The translations under genes and the position numbers were made by a program. DNA of 64,000 bases. Source: Tahibacter sp042701255 (lineage in GTDB: Bacteria > Pseudomonadota > Gammaproteobacteria > Xanthomonadales > Rhodanobacteraceae). The DNA lies in assembly GCF_042701255.1 (NCBI RefSeq), contig NZ_CP170554.1, positions 3,658,001 through 3,722,000 on the forward strand, in the 5' to 3' direction. Shown here piece by piece: positions 8,415 through 17,859 of this stretch (position 1 is its first letter; every line of letters begins with the position of its first letter). Below the pieces are notes generated by a model, which did not search any database, was not told the origin of the DNA, and saw only the letters and a program-made list of their open reading frames with translations.

Positions 8415-10139
8415 TCAATGCTCCTTGAGCCGCATCTGCGGCAGCCATTGCTTGCCGTCCAGCGCCTGCAGATCGCCGTCGACCGAATAGGTGTGGCAGC
8501 CGCGCAGACCCGGCCACCAGTCCGGCGCGAGACGGCCCAGCGGGCGCTCGACGTAACGCTGCGGACTCAGTTCCAGCACTTCGTGGAACACGATCGCGTA
8601 GCCGTAGTCGGTGCTGCAGTCCTGCGCCGGACGGATGAGCCGCCCGCCGTGCCGGAACAGACGGCCGGCCGGCCGCGCATGACGCACATCGCAGACCAGC
8701 GGATTGGCCGGGTGCGGACGCCACGGACCGAGCGGACTGTCGGCATGGAACAGATACAGGTCGTCGAGGATGCGGCCGCCGTCGTCGAACGCGCTGTCGG
8801 CGACGTTCGCGAACAGATACCAGTGGCCGTCCTCGCAATGCACGGTCGCGTCGACGACGGCGCGGCCCGACAGCATTTCGCCGAGCGGCACCCAGTCGTC
8901 CGGGAAGCGGCGCGCGCGATACAGATCCAGGCGCCGCGCGGCGGCCGACTCGACCACCATGTAGACCTCGCCCTGCCAGTCGAACACGAACGGATACGAC
9001 AGATGCGAAGGCGCCTCGAGCACGACGTGGGTCTGCACCGGCTTGAGGTCGCCGCCGAGTTCCAGCGCGACGATGCGGCCGCGGCAGACGGCGTAACGGT
9101 ATTCCTCGACGAAGATGTAGTTGCGCCCGTCATGGCGGAATACGCAGGGGTCCGCCCAGAAACGCCCTGCCGGTGCTTCGACGCGGACGAATCCGTCCAC
9201 GGTCGGCGCACCCGGATCCAGCGCCAGCGCGTCGCGGCGCAGCGCGAGGAACCAGTGCTCGGCCAGCCCGAGGCGCGGCACGTGACGGCGCAGCGCACGC
9301 GCGATCAGGCGCAGCCCGAAAGCGGGCACCTGCCAGTTGCCCGGCACGGCGAACGGCGGTGCCGCGGTCTGCGCGGGCATGCGGCCCAGCGCGAGGTCGC
9401 GCACGGCGCGGCGCAGTTGCGCCGGCACCTTCTGCAGCTGATAGGCGCGGTTGCGCGCGAACGACAGCTGCGCGCTGGCCGCCCAGCATTCCTGCAGCAG
9501 CTGCCAGCGGCCGCTGTCGGAACGGTGCACGAGCAGGCCGCCGTGCGTCACCACGTCGCCGTACCACAGCGGCGCGATCAGCCACAGCGCGGCGCGCAGC
9601 GGATCGCAGGCATGCCGGCCGAAGCTCCAGATGCCGTGCGGCACGCCGACGGCCAGCGAGGCGTCGGCCGGCGGCAGGCCGAAGGACAGGATCAGATCCG
9701 GCGCGAGATGCCGGATCTCGCGCCGCGCCGCATCGTCGAGCCAGAGACGTTCGCCGCTCGCGACACCACCGAAGCGCGGCAGCGGCAATTGCGGCAGCCG
9801 CTGCGCGAGCGCGCACGGCGCGGTCACCGCGCGCATGCCGCCGGCGAAGAACCGGTCCAGCCGCAGATAGGTTTCGAGCAGCCACGGCAGCGGCCGCGAC
9901 ACGCGGCCGCCGACCGTCGCCGCGGCGAGCAGTTCCACGTCGCCGCTGCCGGCGAGCTCGTACAGGCTTTGCGCGATCCAGGCCGGCACGACGTCGCGAT
10001 CCAGCAGCACGAGCACGCGCAGCCGCGCGGCGCCGGCCGGCAACGGCGGATACAGCGCGGAACCGTCCGCCGTCCTGCCAGCGGCGGCGAGCGGCTCGAC
10101 CGTGTCGTAGAAGGCGATGTCAGGCAACACAGCGTTCAT
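8415..10139 (-). CDS. Two-domain protein: formyltransferase-like plus five-blade (GH43-like) domain; putative glucosaminyl inositolphosphorylceramide transferase relative
   Basis: A 574-residue protein. The first 270 residues look like a formyltransferase-type Rossmann domain (LRVLVLLDRDVVPAWI; later HGIWSFGR; then WYGDVVTHGGLLVHRSDSG). Residues from about 320 on form a five-blade propeller-like region with FWADPCVFRHDGRNYIFVEEY, HLSYPFVFDWQGEVYMVVES and RLIRPAQDCSTDYG, close to the N-terminal domain of glucosamine inositolphosphorylceramide transferases and GH43-like proteins. This combination is often seen next to glycosyltransferases, and a role in transferring or editing an amino-sugar unit is plausible. 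It overlaps the upstream hydrolase by 20 bases. Whether the formyltransferase part is catalytic cannot be judged. Confidence 0.72.
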   Translation of the reverse strand: MNAVLPDIAFYDTVEPLAAAGRTADGSALYPPLPAGAARLRVLVLLDRDVVPAWIAQSLYELAGSGDVELLAAATVGGRVSRPLPWLLETYLRLDRFFAGGMRAVTAPCALAQRLPQLPLPRFGGVASGERLWLDDAARREIRHLAPDLILSFGLPPADASLAVGVPHGIWSFGRHACDPLRAALWLIAPLWYGDVVTHGGLLVHRSDSGRWQLLQECWAASAQLSFARNRAYQLQKVPAQLRRAVRDLALGRMPAQTAAPPFAVPGNWQVPAFGLRLIARALRRHVPRLGLAEHWFLALRRDALALDPGAPTVDGFVRVEAPAGRFWADPCVFRHDGRNYIFVEEYRYAVCRGRIVALELGGDLKPVQTHVVLEAPSHLSYPFVFDWQGEVYMVVESAAARRLDLYRARRFPDDWVPLGEMLSGRAVVDATVHCEDGHWYLFANVADSAFDDGGRILDDLYLFHADSPLGPWRPHPANPLVCDVRHARPAGRLFRHGGRLIRPAQDCSTDYGYAIVFHEVLELSPQRYVERPLGRLAPDWWPGLRGCHTYSVDGDLQALDGKQWLPQMRLKEH

Positions 10140-10905
10140 CCATCCAGTCGGCGATGGCGGCGATCAGGCGCCGGCGGTCGGCTTCGGCGTAGAACGCGTG
10201 ATCGCAGTCGCGCCAGTGATCCAGATGCACCTGCGGTCCGCGCGCGGCCGTACCGAAGGTCGCGGCGAACTGGCGCGGATGCAGGAAGTACGGTGCCGCA
10301 CCGCCGGTATACAAGGCATAGACCTCCACACCGCGGGCGAGCAGCCCGGCCATGTCGGTACGTTCGCTGCCGGGCGCAGGCCAGTCGCGCAGATCCTCCG
10401 CGGCCGGATCGCCGGGATCGCTGCGCAGGAAACGCCGCGCGAGCATGCCGGGCCAGCGTGCGAACGGCCGGCGCAGGAACAGCTGCAACTGGCCGACGCG
10501 GAACCAGGGGCCGCGGCGCGCGAGGCCGTCGAGCAGGATCAGGCCGCAGACGCGCGGATCGGCGACGGCGAGGCACCAGCCCAGATCGGCCGCGCTGCAC
10601 AGGCCGCCGACGACGAAGCGCGAGGTGCCGGTGCGCGCCTGCACGGCGTCGAGCGCCTGACGCGCGGCGGCGAGCCACGGCGTATCGCCGTTGGGCGCGT
10701 CGCCGACGCCGGGCAGATCCAGACGCAGCACGAGACGACCCGCCGCGGCCAGCGCGCGCGCCAGCCGCACGTGCAGGCGGAACGGTCCTGCCTTGTGCAC
10801 AAATCCCGCATTGAACAACACCACCGCCGGGTGGGTGCCCGGCACCGACGGCTCGCTGAGCAGCCCGTACAGGCCGCGCGGACCGATGGCGATCAGCTCG
10901 TCCAT
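10120..10905 (-). CDS. Alpha/beta hydrolase, resembling exosortase A system-associated hydrolase 1
   Basis: A 261-residue alpha/beta-hydrolase fold protein: PAVVLFNAGFVHKAGPFR (strand 3 and oxyanion loop), LVLRLDLPGVGDA, the nucleophile elbow VGGLCSAAD, and a late HWRDCDH region that could hold the catalytic histidine. The elbow has Cys where most family members have Ser (G-L-C-S-A), like the GLCDG elbow of the exosortase A-associated hydrolase 1 family. Being downstream of a hybrid synthase with no thioesterase, it is a candidate for product release or editing. ATG at 10905 lies 13 bases inside the upstream hydrolase gene. Confidence 0.8.
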   Translation of the reverse strand: MDELIAIGPRGLYGLLSEPSVPGTHPAVVLFNAGFVHKAGPFRLHVRLARALAAAGRLVLRLDLPGVGDAPNGDTPWLAAARQALDAVQARTGTSRFVVGGLCSAADLGWCLAVADPRVCGLILLDGLARRGPWFRVGQLQLFLRRPFARWPGMLARRFLRSDPGDPAAEDLRDWPAPGSERTDMAGLLARGVEVYALYTGGAAPYFLHPRQFAATFGTAARGPQVHLDHWRDCDHAFYAEADRRRLIAAIADWMDERCVA

Positions 10906-11696
10906 GCGACCTCCCGGCGCGGTTCGCGCAAGGTGTCGCCGAGCGCCTGCAATACCGGCTCGAAATCCGGCCCCAGCCAGCAGCTGCCCATGTACAGCTC
11001 GTCGGCCCAAGCGGTCAGGTTTTCCGGCAGCACGATCGTGCGCTCAGCATAGGTGTGATCGGCCTGCGTCCCGGCCGCGTCGAGCACGAGCACGCGCACA
11101 CCCGCCGGCGGCGTCGCCGTGCCGAGGTTCATCCCGGCCATGGCCGTGGTCAGGCTGGTGCGGCAGGGAAACCCCATCACGGTGTCCGGCTCGGCCGGCT
11201 TGGGCGCACGCCCGAGCCAGGGATAGCGCGCATACGAGCGGCGTTCTTCCGCGTCGAGCCGGCGCAGGGCGGCGAGATAGGCCGCGCCGTTGCGGATCGG
11301 CTGCCACAGCCACAGCTGATCGGCCCAGCGCCTGGCCGCCGTCCAGGCCGGCCAGGCGCCGGCGCGCACGCCGCAGACGATCAGCGGCACGCCGGGCAGC
11401 CGTCCGCAGGCTTCGCTCAGCGCGAGATCGACGTCGGCGCAGGCGCCGGCGAGGCTGAAATCCGCGTCGTCGCCGTCGGAATCACCGCAGCCGTAGTAGT
11501 CCAGCCGCAGGCTCGCGATGCCGATGTCGGCCAGGCGCACGGCCAGCAGCGACCACAAGCGATAGCTGCGCGTGTACTCGTGGAACCACGGCGGGCAAAG
11601 CACCAGTGCGGCGCGCGCCGGTCCACGCGCAGGCTGCCAGACGGCGAAGCGCCGATGGCTGCGCGGCCCGAGAAACAGCGGCGCGGCGCTATTCAC
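10893..11696 (-). CDS. Alpha/beta hydrolase, resembling exosortase A system-associated hydrolase 2
   Basis: A 267-residue alpha/beta-hydrolase-like protein. Recognisable parts are ALVLCPPWFHEYTRSYR, LRLDYYGCGDSDGD, the elbow VCGVRAGAW, and WLWQPIRNGAAYL. The elbow carries Arg (G-V-R-A-G) where a Ser/Cys nucleophile is expected; the exosortase A-associated hydrolase 2 family has the comparable GLRLG. It may therefore be non-hydrolytic or use different chemistry. The GTG start at 11696 overlaps the synthase stop by eight bases, so the two are translationally coupled. Its pairing with the next hydrolase copies the arrangement in exosortase/exopolysaccharide loci, though no exosortase gene is in the window. 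Confidence 0.78.
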   Translation of the reverse strand: MNSAAPLFLGPRSHRRFAVWQPARGPARAALVLCPPWFHEYTRSYRLWSLLAVRLADIGIASLRLDYYGCGDSDGDDADFSLAGACADVDLALSEACGRLPGVPLIVCGVRAGAWPAWTAARRWADQLWLWQPIRNGAAYLAALRRLDAEERRSYARYPWLGRAPKPAEPDTVMGFPCRTSLTTAMAGMNLGTATPPAGVRVLVLDAAGTQADHTYAERTIVLPENLTAWADELYMGSCWLGPDFEPVLQALGDTLREPRREVAWTS

Positions 11697-14600
11697 GACC
11701 GGCTCCGCCTACGCCCAGCCATTGGCCGATGCGCTGACGCAGGGCCGGCATGCGCCGCGGCGCGGCCGGCGCGGTTGCCGGCGCGGACACGCTCGCCGGC
11801 ATCGCCGGCAGTTCCGCGGCCAGTGCGGCGAGTGTGGATCCGGCGATCTTGAGCAGGCTCAGACGCACGCCGCAGTCGCGCTGCACGCAGGCGGCCATCT
11901 CCATGGCCAGCAAGGAATGCCCGCCGAGCTCGAAGAAGTTGTCGCCGCCGGCGACCGATTCGATGCCGATGAGTCGACGCCAGAGCGTGGCGAGGTAGTG
12001 CTCGGCCGCACCGGCCAGCGGCGCCTGCGGCATCTCACGCAGCTCGGGCAGCCGCAGCGCCTTGCGATCGAGCTTGCCGTTCGGCGTGCGCGGCAGCGCC
12101 TCGGTCACTTCGATGTGCTGCGGCAGCATGTATGGCGGAAGACGTTCGCGCAGGCGCTGGCGCAGACGCGCGACCAGCCGTTCCGGCGCTTCGGTCGCGG
12201 CCACGTGCAGCACCAGGCGCGTGTCGTTGACGCCGAAGGTCTGCGCGACCGCGACGGCTTCGGCCACGGCCGGGTCTTCGCCGGCCAGCGCCTCGATTTC
12301 GCCGGGCTCGATGCGATAGCCGCGGATCTTGATCTGCTGATCGCAACGGCCGTGGAAATACAGCACGCCGTCGCGCAGCGAACCGAGATCGCCGGTGCGG
12401 TACATGCGCGAGCCGTCGGCGGCGAACGGATCGGCCAGGAAACGTTCGGCACTCAGATCCGGCCGGTGCAGATAGCCCGAGGCCACGCCGTCGCCGCCGA
12501 TGTAGATCTCGCCGATCACGCCGGGCGGCTGCGGCCGGCCGCGCGCGTCGAGCACATAGATGCGCGTATTGGCCAGCGGCCGGCCCAGGGGAACGGTTTC
12601 CACGTCGGCCGCTATGCGCGTGCGCGTCGACCAGATCGTGGTCTCGGTCGGACCGAACACGTTCCACAGCTGCGCGCATTCGGCGGCCGCCGCGGCGGCG
12701 AGATCGCGCGGCAAGGCTTCGCCGCCGACGATCAGGGTGAGGCCGCGCACGGCTTCGACGCCGGCCGCGCCGACCAGCGCGCGCAGCAGCGACGGCGTGA
12801 TCTGCAGCAGATCGGCGTGGCTCACGCACAGACGCCAGGCCAGGGCGAGCGGATCGTGCACTTCGGCGTCGGTCGCGATGACCACGCGCGCACCGCAACA
12901 CAGCGGCAGGAAAAGCTCCAGGCCCGCGATGTCGAACGACAGGGTCGTCACCGCGCACAGCGCCTGCCCTTCGCGCATGCCGGGCGCCTCGCACATCGAC
13001 AGCAGGAAATTGACGAGGTTGTAGTGGTGGATGCACACGCCCTTGGGCTGGCCGGTCGAGCCGGACGTGTACAGCACGTAGGCGAGATCCTCGCCGCCGG
13101 GCAGCGGCGGATCGGGTGCATCGGGCGGTGCGGCCGCCAGCGCGGACCAGGGCAGCAGCTCGCGTCCCTGAGCGACCGCAGGCGGCACGGTCTCGCGCGC
13201 GTCGACGATCACGTGGCGTATGCCCGCGTGATCGGCCATGAAGGCCAAGCGCTCGGCCGGGAAATCCGGCGCCAGCGGCACATAGGCCGCGCCGCAGCGC
13301 AGGACCGCGAGCACCGTGACGAGCATGGCCGCGCCGCGCGGCAGGCAGATGCCGACGAGATCGCCGCGGCCGACGCCGCGTGCGGCCAGCGCGCGTGCGC
13401 CCTCGCGCATCGCCCGCGCGAGCTGCGCATAGGTCATGAGCTCGCCGTCGCATTCGACCGCGACGAGATCCGGCGTGCGTTCGCATTGCTGTTCGATCAA
13501 CGCCGGCACGCTGAGCGCGCGGTCGTAGGTCATCGCGGTCGCGTTCGCGCCGAACAGCAGCTCGCCGCGTGCCGCGTCGCCGAGCAGATCGACGTCGGCG
13601 ACCGTGACGCCGCCGTCGCCGACCTGCACGAGTATGCGGCGCAGATAGTCGACCCAGCGCTCGACGCTGGCGCGGCGGTAGCGTTCGTGATTGAAATGCA
13701 GATCGATGTCGTAGCCATCAGCGGTGGCGCTGAAATGGCAGGCCAGCTCCATGTCCGTGCTGCGCTTGGCGCAGTCGCGCAGGGCCAGCCGCAGGCCATC
13801 CATGGCCGGCAGCACGACAGGCGGCACGAGATTGAACACCGTATCGACCAGCAAGGTACGCCCGGTGCGGCGCAGCAGGCCGAGTTCGCGGCCGAGCATG
13901 CCGACGCTGACGCGCGGATGCTCCAGTGCCTCCGCCAGCGCGGCCTGCACACTGTGCAGCAAGGTGTGCACGTCGGCCTGCGGATCCACGGTGATGCGCA
14001 GCGGCAAGGTGTTGTCGCCGTCGCCGATCAGGTGATGCGCTCCATGCGCCGCCTGGCGTGCCACCGGCACGCCGATCGCCAGATCGTGCTGTCCGGTCAA
14101 CCGATGCAGCAGTACCGCGTAACCGGTCAGCAGCACGCTGAACGGCGTGACGCTGCGGCGCCGTGCCGCTTCGTTCACGCGGTGACTGTGGTCTGCATCG
14201 AGACAGGCATGCACGGTCTCGTCGCGCTCGCGTTCGCGATCGGCCCGCAGCGCATCGTCCGGGAGCGCCAGCGGTTCCGGCAGGTCGCGATAGCGGCCAC
14301 GCCAGTACGCGAGATCGGCCTGTCCCGCGGCGCTGTCGCGCGCGGCGCATTCGGCCAGCGCGTAGCGCCGCCAGGAGTCGGCCGGTGGAAATTCGGGTTC
14401 ACGCTGCAGACGCAGGGCGTTGTAGCCCAGCGCGAGCTCGTCGATCAGCACGCGCGTGGACCAGCCATCGAGCAGCAGATGATGGCCGATCACGTGCAAC
14501 ACATGACGTGTGGAACTCAGACGCGCCAGGGTCATGCGCAGCAGCACGTCGTCGCCGACGGCGAACGGCCGGCCGGCCTGCTCCGCGCAGAACGCGCGCC

Positions 14601-17600
14601 AGGTCGCGACCGGGTCGGTCTTGGCGCGCAGATCCACGCGCTGCAAGGTCAGCTTCGACGGCGGCGCGTAACGCTGCAGCCGGCCGTCCTCGCTGATGCG
14701 CATCGAGAACATCTCGTGCCGCTCGGCGATGCGGCGCACGGCCTGCGCCAGTGCCTCCGCATCGAGAGGACCGTCGAGAGTCAGCGCGAACGCTTCGTTG
14801 TAGTTCGCCGCAGCCTGTGCGCCGTCCTGGCTGCCCAGCCACTTTTCCTGCTGCGCGTCGGTCAGCGGCACGGTTTCCGGTAGCACCAGTTCGTCGGCGA
14901 CGGCCGCTGCCGGCAGCGGCGCACCGGGGCCGACTTCCTCGACGAGACGCTCGATGGTGTCGAGATCCTGCATCAGCCGCCGGAACGGCAGCTTCAGCGC
15001 ATAGCGGCGCTCCAGTTCGAGCGCGACCTGGGTCAGACTCAGCGAATCCAGACCGAGATCCAGCAGCCGCGTCGTATCGTCGGCCGCGACGAGTGCGCGG
15101 CCGCAGGCATTCGCGACGATGCGGCGCAGGCCCGCGCGCGGCGTGTCCTGCGCGACGACGCCGATCGTGACGGCGCCGATCGTGACGCTCTCGACCGCCG
15201 GCGCGGGCATCGGCTCCGACACCTGTGCCGCTGCCGCAGGCGCCTCGTCGATCCAGTAGCGCTCGCCGCGGAACGGATAGCCCGGCAGCGCGACGCGCCG
15301 CCGTGCACCACCGTGATAGCGCGTCCAGTCCACGGTCGCGCCGGCACACCAGCAGGCGCCCAGCGCCTGCGCGACCTGCAGCCGCGCATCGCCGGGACGA
15401 TCGGCCGGACCGAGCGCGGCAATCGCCACGGCCCGGGTGCCGAGCTGGCTGCGTACGAGACCGGTCAGCGCCTGTCCGGGCCCGAGCTCCAGCACGATGC
15501 GTTCGCCGCCGCTCAGCGCATGCGCCAATGCATCGGCGAAGCGCACGGGACGGCGTATCTGCTCGATCCAGTAATCCGGCGACGTCGCCTGCGCATCGGT
15601 CGCCGGCGCACCGCTGACGCAGGAGCAATAGGGCCGCTGCGGCGCCGACAGGGTCACGCCGTCGAACGCGCGGCGGAAGCGCGGCAGTGCGCCGTCCATG
15701 AGCGCCGAGTGAAAAGCGTGGCTGACTTTCAACCGCGAGGCCGCCCTGCCCTCGCCCGCCAGTTGCACGGCGAAGGCATCGATCGCTGCGGCGGTGCCGG
15801 CGACGACGCACAGCGACGGCGCATTGCAGGCGGCGATTTCGACGCCGGGCGGCAGGCGCGCGATGACGTCTTCTTCGCTGCAGCGCACGGCCAGCATCGC
15901 GCCGGGCGGCTGCGCCTGCATGGCCGAGGCGCGCGCGACGACGAGCGCGACCGCATCCTCGAGCGAGAACACGCCGGCACGGCAGGCGGCGACGTACTCG
16001 CCGATGCTGTGTCCTATCATCGCGACCGGCGTGACGCCCCAGGATTCGAACAGTTCGGCCAGCGCGTATTCCACCGCGAACAAGGCCGGCTGCGTGTACA
16101 GGGTTTCCGACAGCATCGCCGCCGATGCGTCGACCTCGACCTCCGGCGGCAGGATCAGCGCCGCGAGATCGCAGCCCAGACGCGCCGAGACCAGCGCGCA
16201 GCAGTGCCGGAAGGCTTTCGCGAACACCGGCTCGGCCGCGACGAGTTCGCGCGCCATGCCCGCATGCTGCGAGCCCTGGCCCGGAAACAGGAACACGACA
16301 CCCGGCGCGGCCATGGCCTTGCGCGCGGACAACTGCGCGAGACCGTTGCGCGCCTGCGCGGCGTCGAGTGCGGCGACCGCGCCGCGCCAGGCCATGGGTT
16401 TGCGGCCGTCGGCCAGGGTCCAGGCGACGTCCGGCAGCAGCGCGGCGTCGGCCGGCAAGGCCGCGGCCAGTTCTTCGGAGCGCCGCCGCAGCGCGGCCTC
16501 GTCGCGTGCCGACAGCGGCAGCAGCACGGGAACGCGGCCGGGCACGGGGACCGGCTGCGGCGGCGGTTCTTCGAGCACGACATGCGCATTGGTGCCGCCG
16601 ACGCCGAACGAGCTGACGCCGGCGCGGCGCGGCGTCGTACCGCGCGGCCAGTCGATCAGGTGATCGGCGACGCGGAACGGCGTCTGCGCGAAATCGATTT
16701 CCGGATTCGGTGCGGCGAAGTGCAGGGTCGGCGGAATGCGCCCGTGATACAGCGCGAGCGCGGCCTTGATCAGACCGGCGACGCCGGCGCCGGCGACGAG
16801 ATGCCCGAGATTGCTCTTGACCGAACCGAGCCAGCAGTACCGGCTGCAGTCGGTATCGGCGCGATACGCGCGCGTCAGCGCCTCGACTTCGATCGGATCG
16901 CCCAGCGGCGTGCCGGTACCGTGCGCCTCGACGTAGCCGATGCTGTCGGCGCTGACGCCGGCGCCCGTGAGCGCCATGCGGATCGCCGCCGCCTGCCCGC
17001 GCACGCTCGGCGCGGTGAAGCTGGCCTTGTCGCCGCCATCGTTGTTGATGCCGACGCCGCGGATCAGCGCGTAGATCGTGTCGCCGGCGGCGATCGCGTC
17101 GGAGGTGCGCTTGAGCGCAACGACGGCGCCGCCGCAGGAGAACACGGTGCCGCCGGCCGCGGCGTCGAACGGCCGGCAATGGCCGTCGGGCGATTCCATC
17201 GCGCCTTCCACCGGCAGATAGCCCGATTCCTGCGGCACGACGATGTTGATGCCGCCGGCGAGCGCGAGGTCGCACTGCCAGCTCATCAGCGCATACCAGG
17301 CCTGGGTCACGGCCACGAGCGAGGTCGAGCACGCGGTGTGGATGCTCAGCGCCGGTCCGTGCAGATCCAGCCGATGCGCCACGCGCGTGGCGACGTAGTC
17401 CTTCTCGTTGCCGAGCATCGCGGCGAACTCGCCGCCGCCGGCCAGCAGTTCCGGCTGCGCCTCGACCAGATGCCGATAGCCGTTGTTCGAGGTGCCGGCA
17501 TAGACGCCGATGTTGCCGTCGAAGGTCTGCGGATCGACCGCGGCGTTTTCGAGCGCGTTCCAGCACAGCTCCAGCAGCAGGCGCTGCTGCGGATCGGTCA

Positions 17601-17859
17601 GCAGCGCCTCGCGCGGCGCGATGCCGAAGAACGCCGCATCGAAGCGGTCGGCGTCGGCGACGACGCCGCGCGCGGCGACGTAGCGCGGATGCCGGCGCAA
17701 GGCTTCGGGCACGCGCGGCGAGAGCTGCTCCGGACTGAATCGCGTGATGCTCTCGCGGCCAGCCAGCAGATTGCGCCAGAACGCGGCTATGTCGGCGGCG
17801 TCGGCGAAACGCCCGGCCATGCCGACGATGGCGACGCTGTCGCCGAGACTGTCGTTCAT
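11689..17859 (-). CDS. Hybrid PKS-NRPS, KS-AT-ACP-C-A-PCP
   Basis: A 2056-residue hybrid synthase. KS (about 5-430): active-site Cys177 in HTACSTS, His313 in EAHGTGTPLGDP and His353 in NLGHLVAG. AT (about 520-830): Ser618 in GHSIGEY, and HAFH at 714-717, the malonyl-CoA signature. ACP: phosphopantetheine Ser939 in LGLDSL. Condensation domain (about 995-1420): HHLLLDG at 1126-1132. Adenylation domain (about 1440-1930): YTSGSTGQPKG, FGPTETT and the K in NGKLDRK; pocket residues read D-I-L-Q-I-G-V-I-W-K, close to the published glycine code. Final PCP: LGGHSL. There is no ketoreductase, dehydratase, epimerase, thioesterase or reductase domain. The ATG at 17859 overlaps the upstream NRPS stop by ATGA, which fixes the start. 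Together the two proteins read as amino acid, one malonyl extension, then a second amino acid. Confidence 0.95.
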   Translation of the reverse strand: MNDSLGDSVAIVGMAGRFADAADIAAFWRNLLAGRESITRFSPEQLSPRVPEALRRHPRYVAARGVVADADRFDAAFFGIAPREALLTDPQQRLLLELCWNALENAAVDPQTFDGNIGVYAGTSNNGYRHLVEAQPELLAGGGEFAAMLGNEKDYVATRVAHRLDLHGPALSIHTACSTSLVAVTQAWYALMSWQCDLALAGGINIVVPQESGYLPVEGAMESPDGHCRPFDAAAGGTVFSCGGAVVALKRTSDAIAAGDTIYALIRGVGINNDGGDKASFTAPSVRGQAAAIRMALTGAGVSADSIGYVEAHGTGTPLGDPIEVEALTRAYRADTDCSRYCWLGSVKSNLGHLVAGAGVAGLIKAALALYHGRIPPTLHFAAPNPEIDFAQTPFRVADHLIDWPRGTTPRRAGVSSFGVGGTNAHVVLEEPPPQPVPVPGRVPVLLPLSARDEAALRRRSEELAAALPADAALLPDVAWTLADGRKPMAWRGAVAALDAAQARNGLAQLSARKAMAAPGVVFLFPGQGSQHAGMARELVAAEPVFAKAFRHCCALVSARLGCDLAALILPPEVEVDASAAMLSETLYTQPALFAVEYALAELFESWGVTPVAMIGHSIGEYVAACRAGVFSLEDAVALVVARASAMQAQPPGAMLAVRCSEEDVIARLPPGVEIAACNAPSLCVVAGTAAAIDAFAVQLAGEGRAASRLKVSHAFHSALMDGALPRFRRAFDGVTLSAPQRPYCSCVSGAPATDAQATSPDYWIEQIRRPVRFADALAHALSGGERIVLELGPGQALTGLVRSQLGTRAVAIAALGPADRPGDARLQVAQALGACWCAGATVDWTRYHGGARRRVALPGYPFRGERYWIDEAPAAAAQVSEPMPAPAVESVTIGAVTIGVVAQDTPRAGLRRIVANACGRALVAADDTTRLLDLGLDSLSLTQVALELERRYALKLPFRRLMQDLDTIERLVEEVGPGAPLPAAAVADELVLPETVPLTDAQQEKWLGSQDGAQAAANYNEAFALTLDGPLDAEALAQAVRRIAERHEMFSMRISEDGRLQRYAPPSKLTLQRVDLRAKTDPVATWRAFCAEQAGRPFAVGDDVLLRMTLARLSSTRHVLHVIGHHLLLDGWSTRVLIDELALGYNALRLQREPEFPPADSWRRYALAECAARDSAAGQADLAYWRGRYRDLPEPLALPDDALRADRERERDETVHACLDADHSHRVNEAARRRSVTPFSVLLTGYAVLLHRLTGQHDLAIGVPVARQAAHGAHHLIGDGDNTLPLRITVDPQADVHTLLHSVQAALAEALEHPRVSVGMLGRELGLLRRTGRTLLVDTVFNLVPPVVLPAMDGLRLALRDCAKRSTDMELACHFSATADGYDIDLHFNHERYRRASVERWVDYLRRILVQVGDGGVTVADVDLLGDAARGELLFGANATAMTYDRALSVPALIEQQCERTPDLVAVECDGELMTYAQLARAMREGARALAARGVGRGDLVGICLPRGAAMLVTVLAVLRCGAAYVPLAPDFPAERLAFMADHAGIRHVIVDARETVPPAVAQGRELLPWSALAAAPPDAPDPPLPGGEDLAYVLYTSGSTGQPKGVCIHHYNLVNFLLSMCEAPGMREGQALCAVTTLSFDIAGLELFLPLCCGARVVIATDAEVHDPLALAWRLCVSHADLLQITPSLLRALVGAAGVEAVRGLTLIVGGEALPRDLAAAAAAECAQLWNVFGPTETTIWSTRTRIAADVETVPLGRPLANTRIYVLDARGRPQPPGVIGEIYIGGDGVASGYLHRPDLSAERFLADPFAADGSRMYRTGDLGSLRDGVLYFHGRCDQQIKIRGYRIEPGEIEALAGEDPAVAEAVAVAQTFGVNDTRLVLHVAATEAPERLVARLRQRLRERLPPYMLPQHIEVTEALPRTPNGKLDRKALRLPELREMPQAPLAGAAEHYLATLWRRLIGIESVAGGDNFFELGGHSLLAMEMAACVQRDCGVRLSLLKIAGSTLAALAAELPAMPASVSAPATAPAAPRRMPALRQRIGQWLGVGGAGRE

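Noticed and set aside
11572..14883. 1103-codon plus-strand open frame opposite the hybrid synthase
   Set aside because: Antisense shadow: Arg/His/Gln-rich without domains, whereas the minus strand encodes complete C, A and PCP domains.
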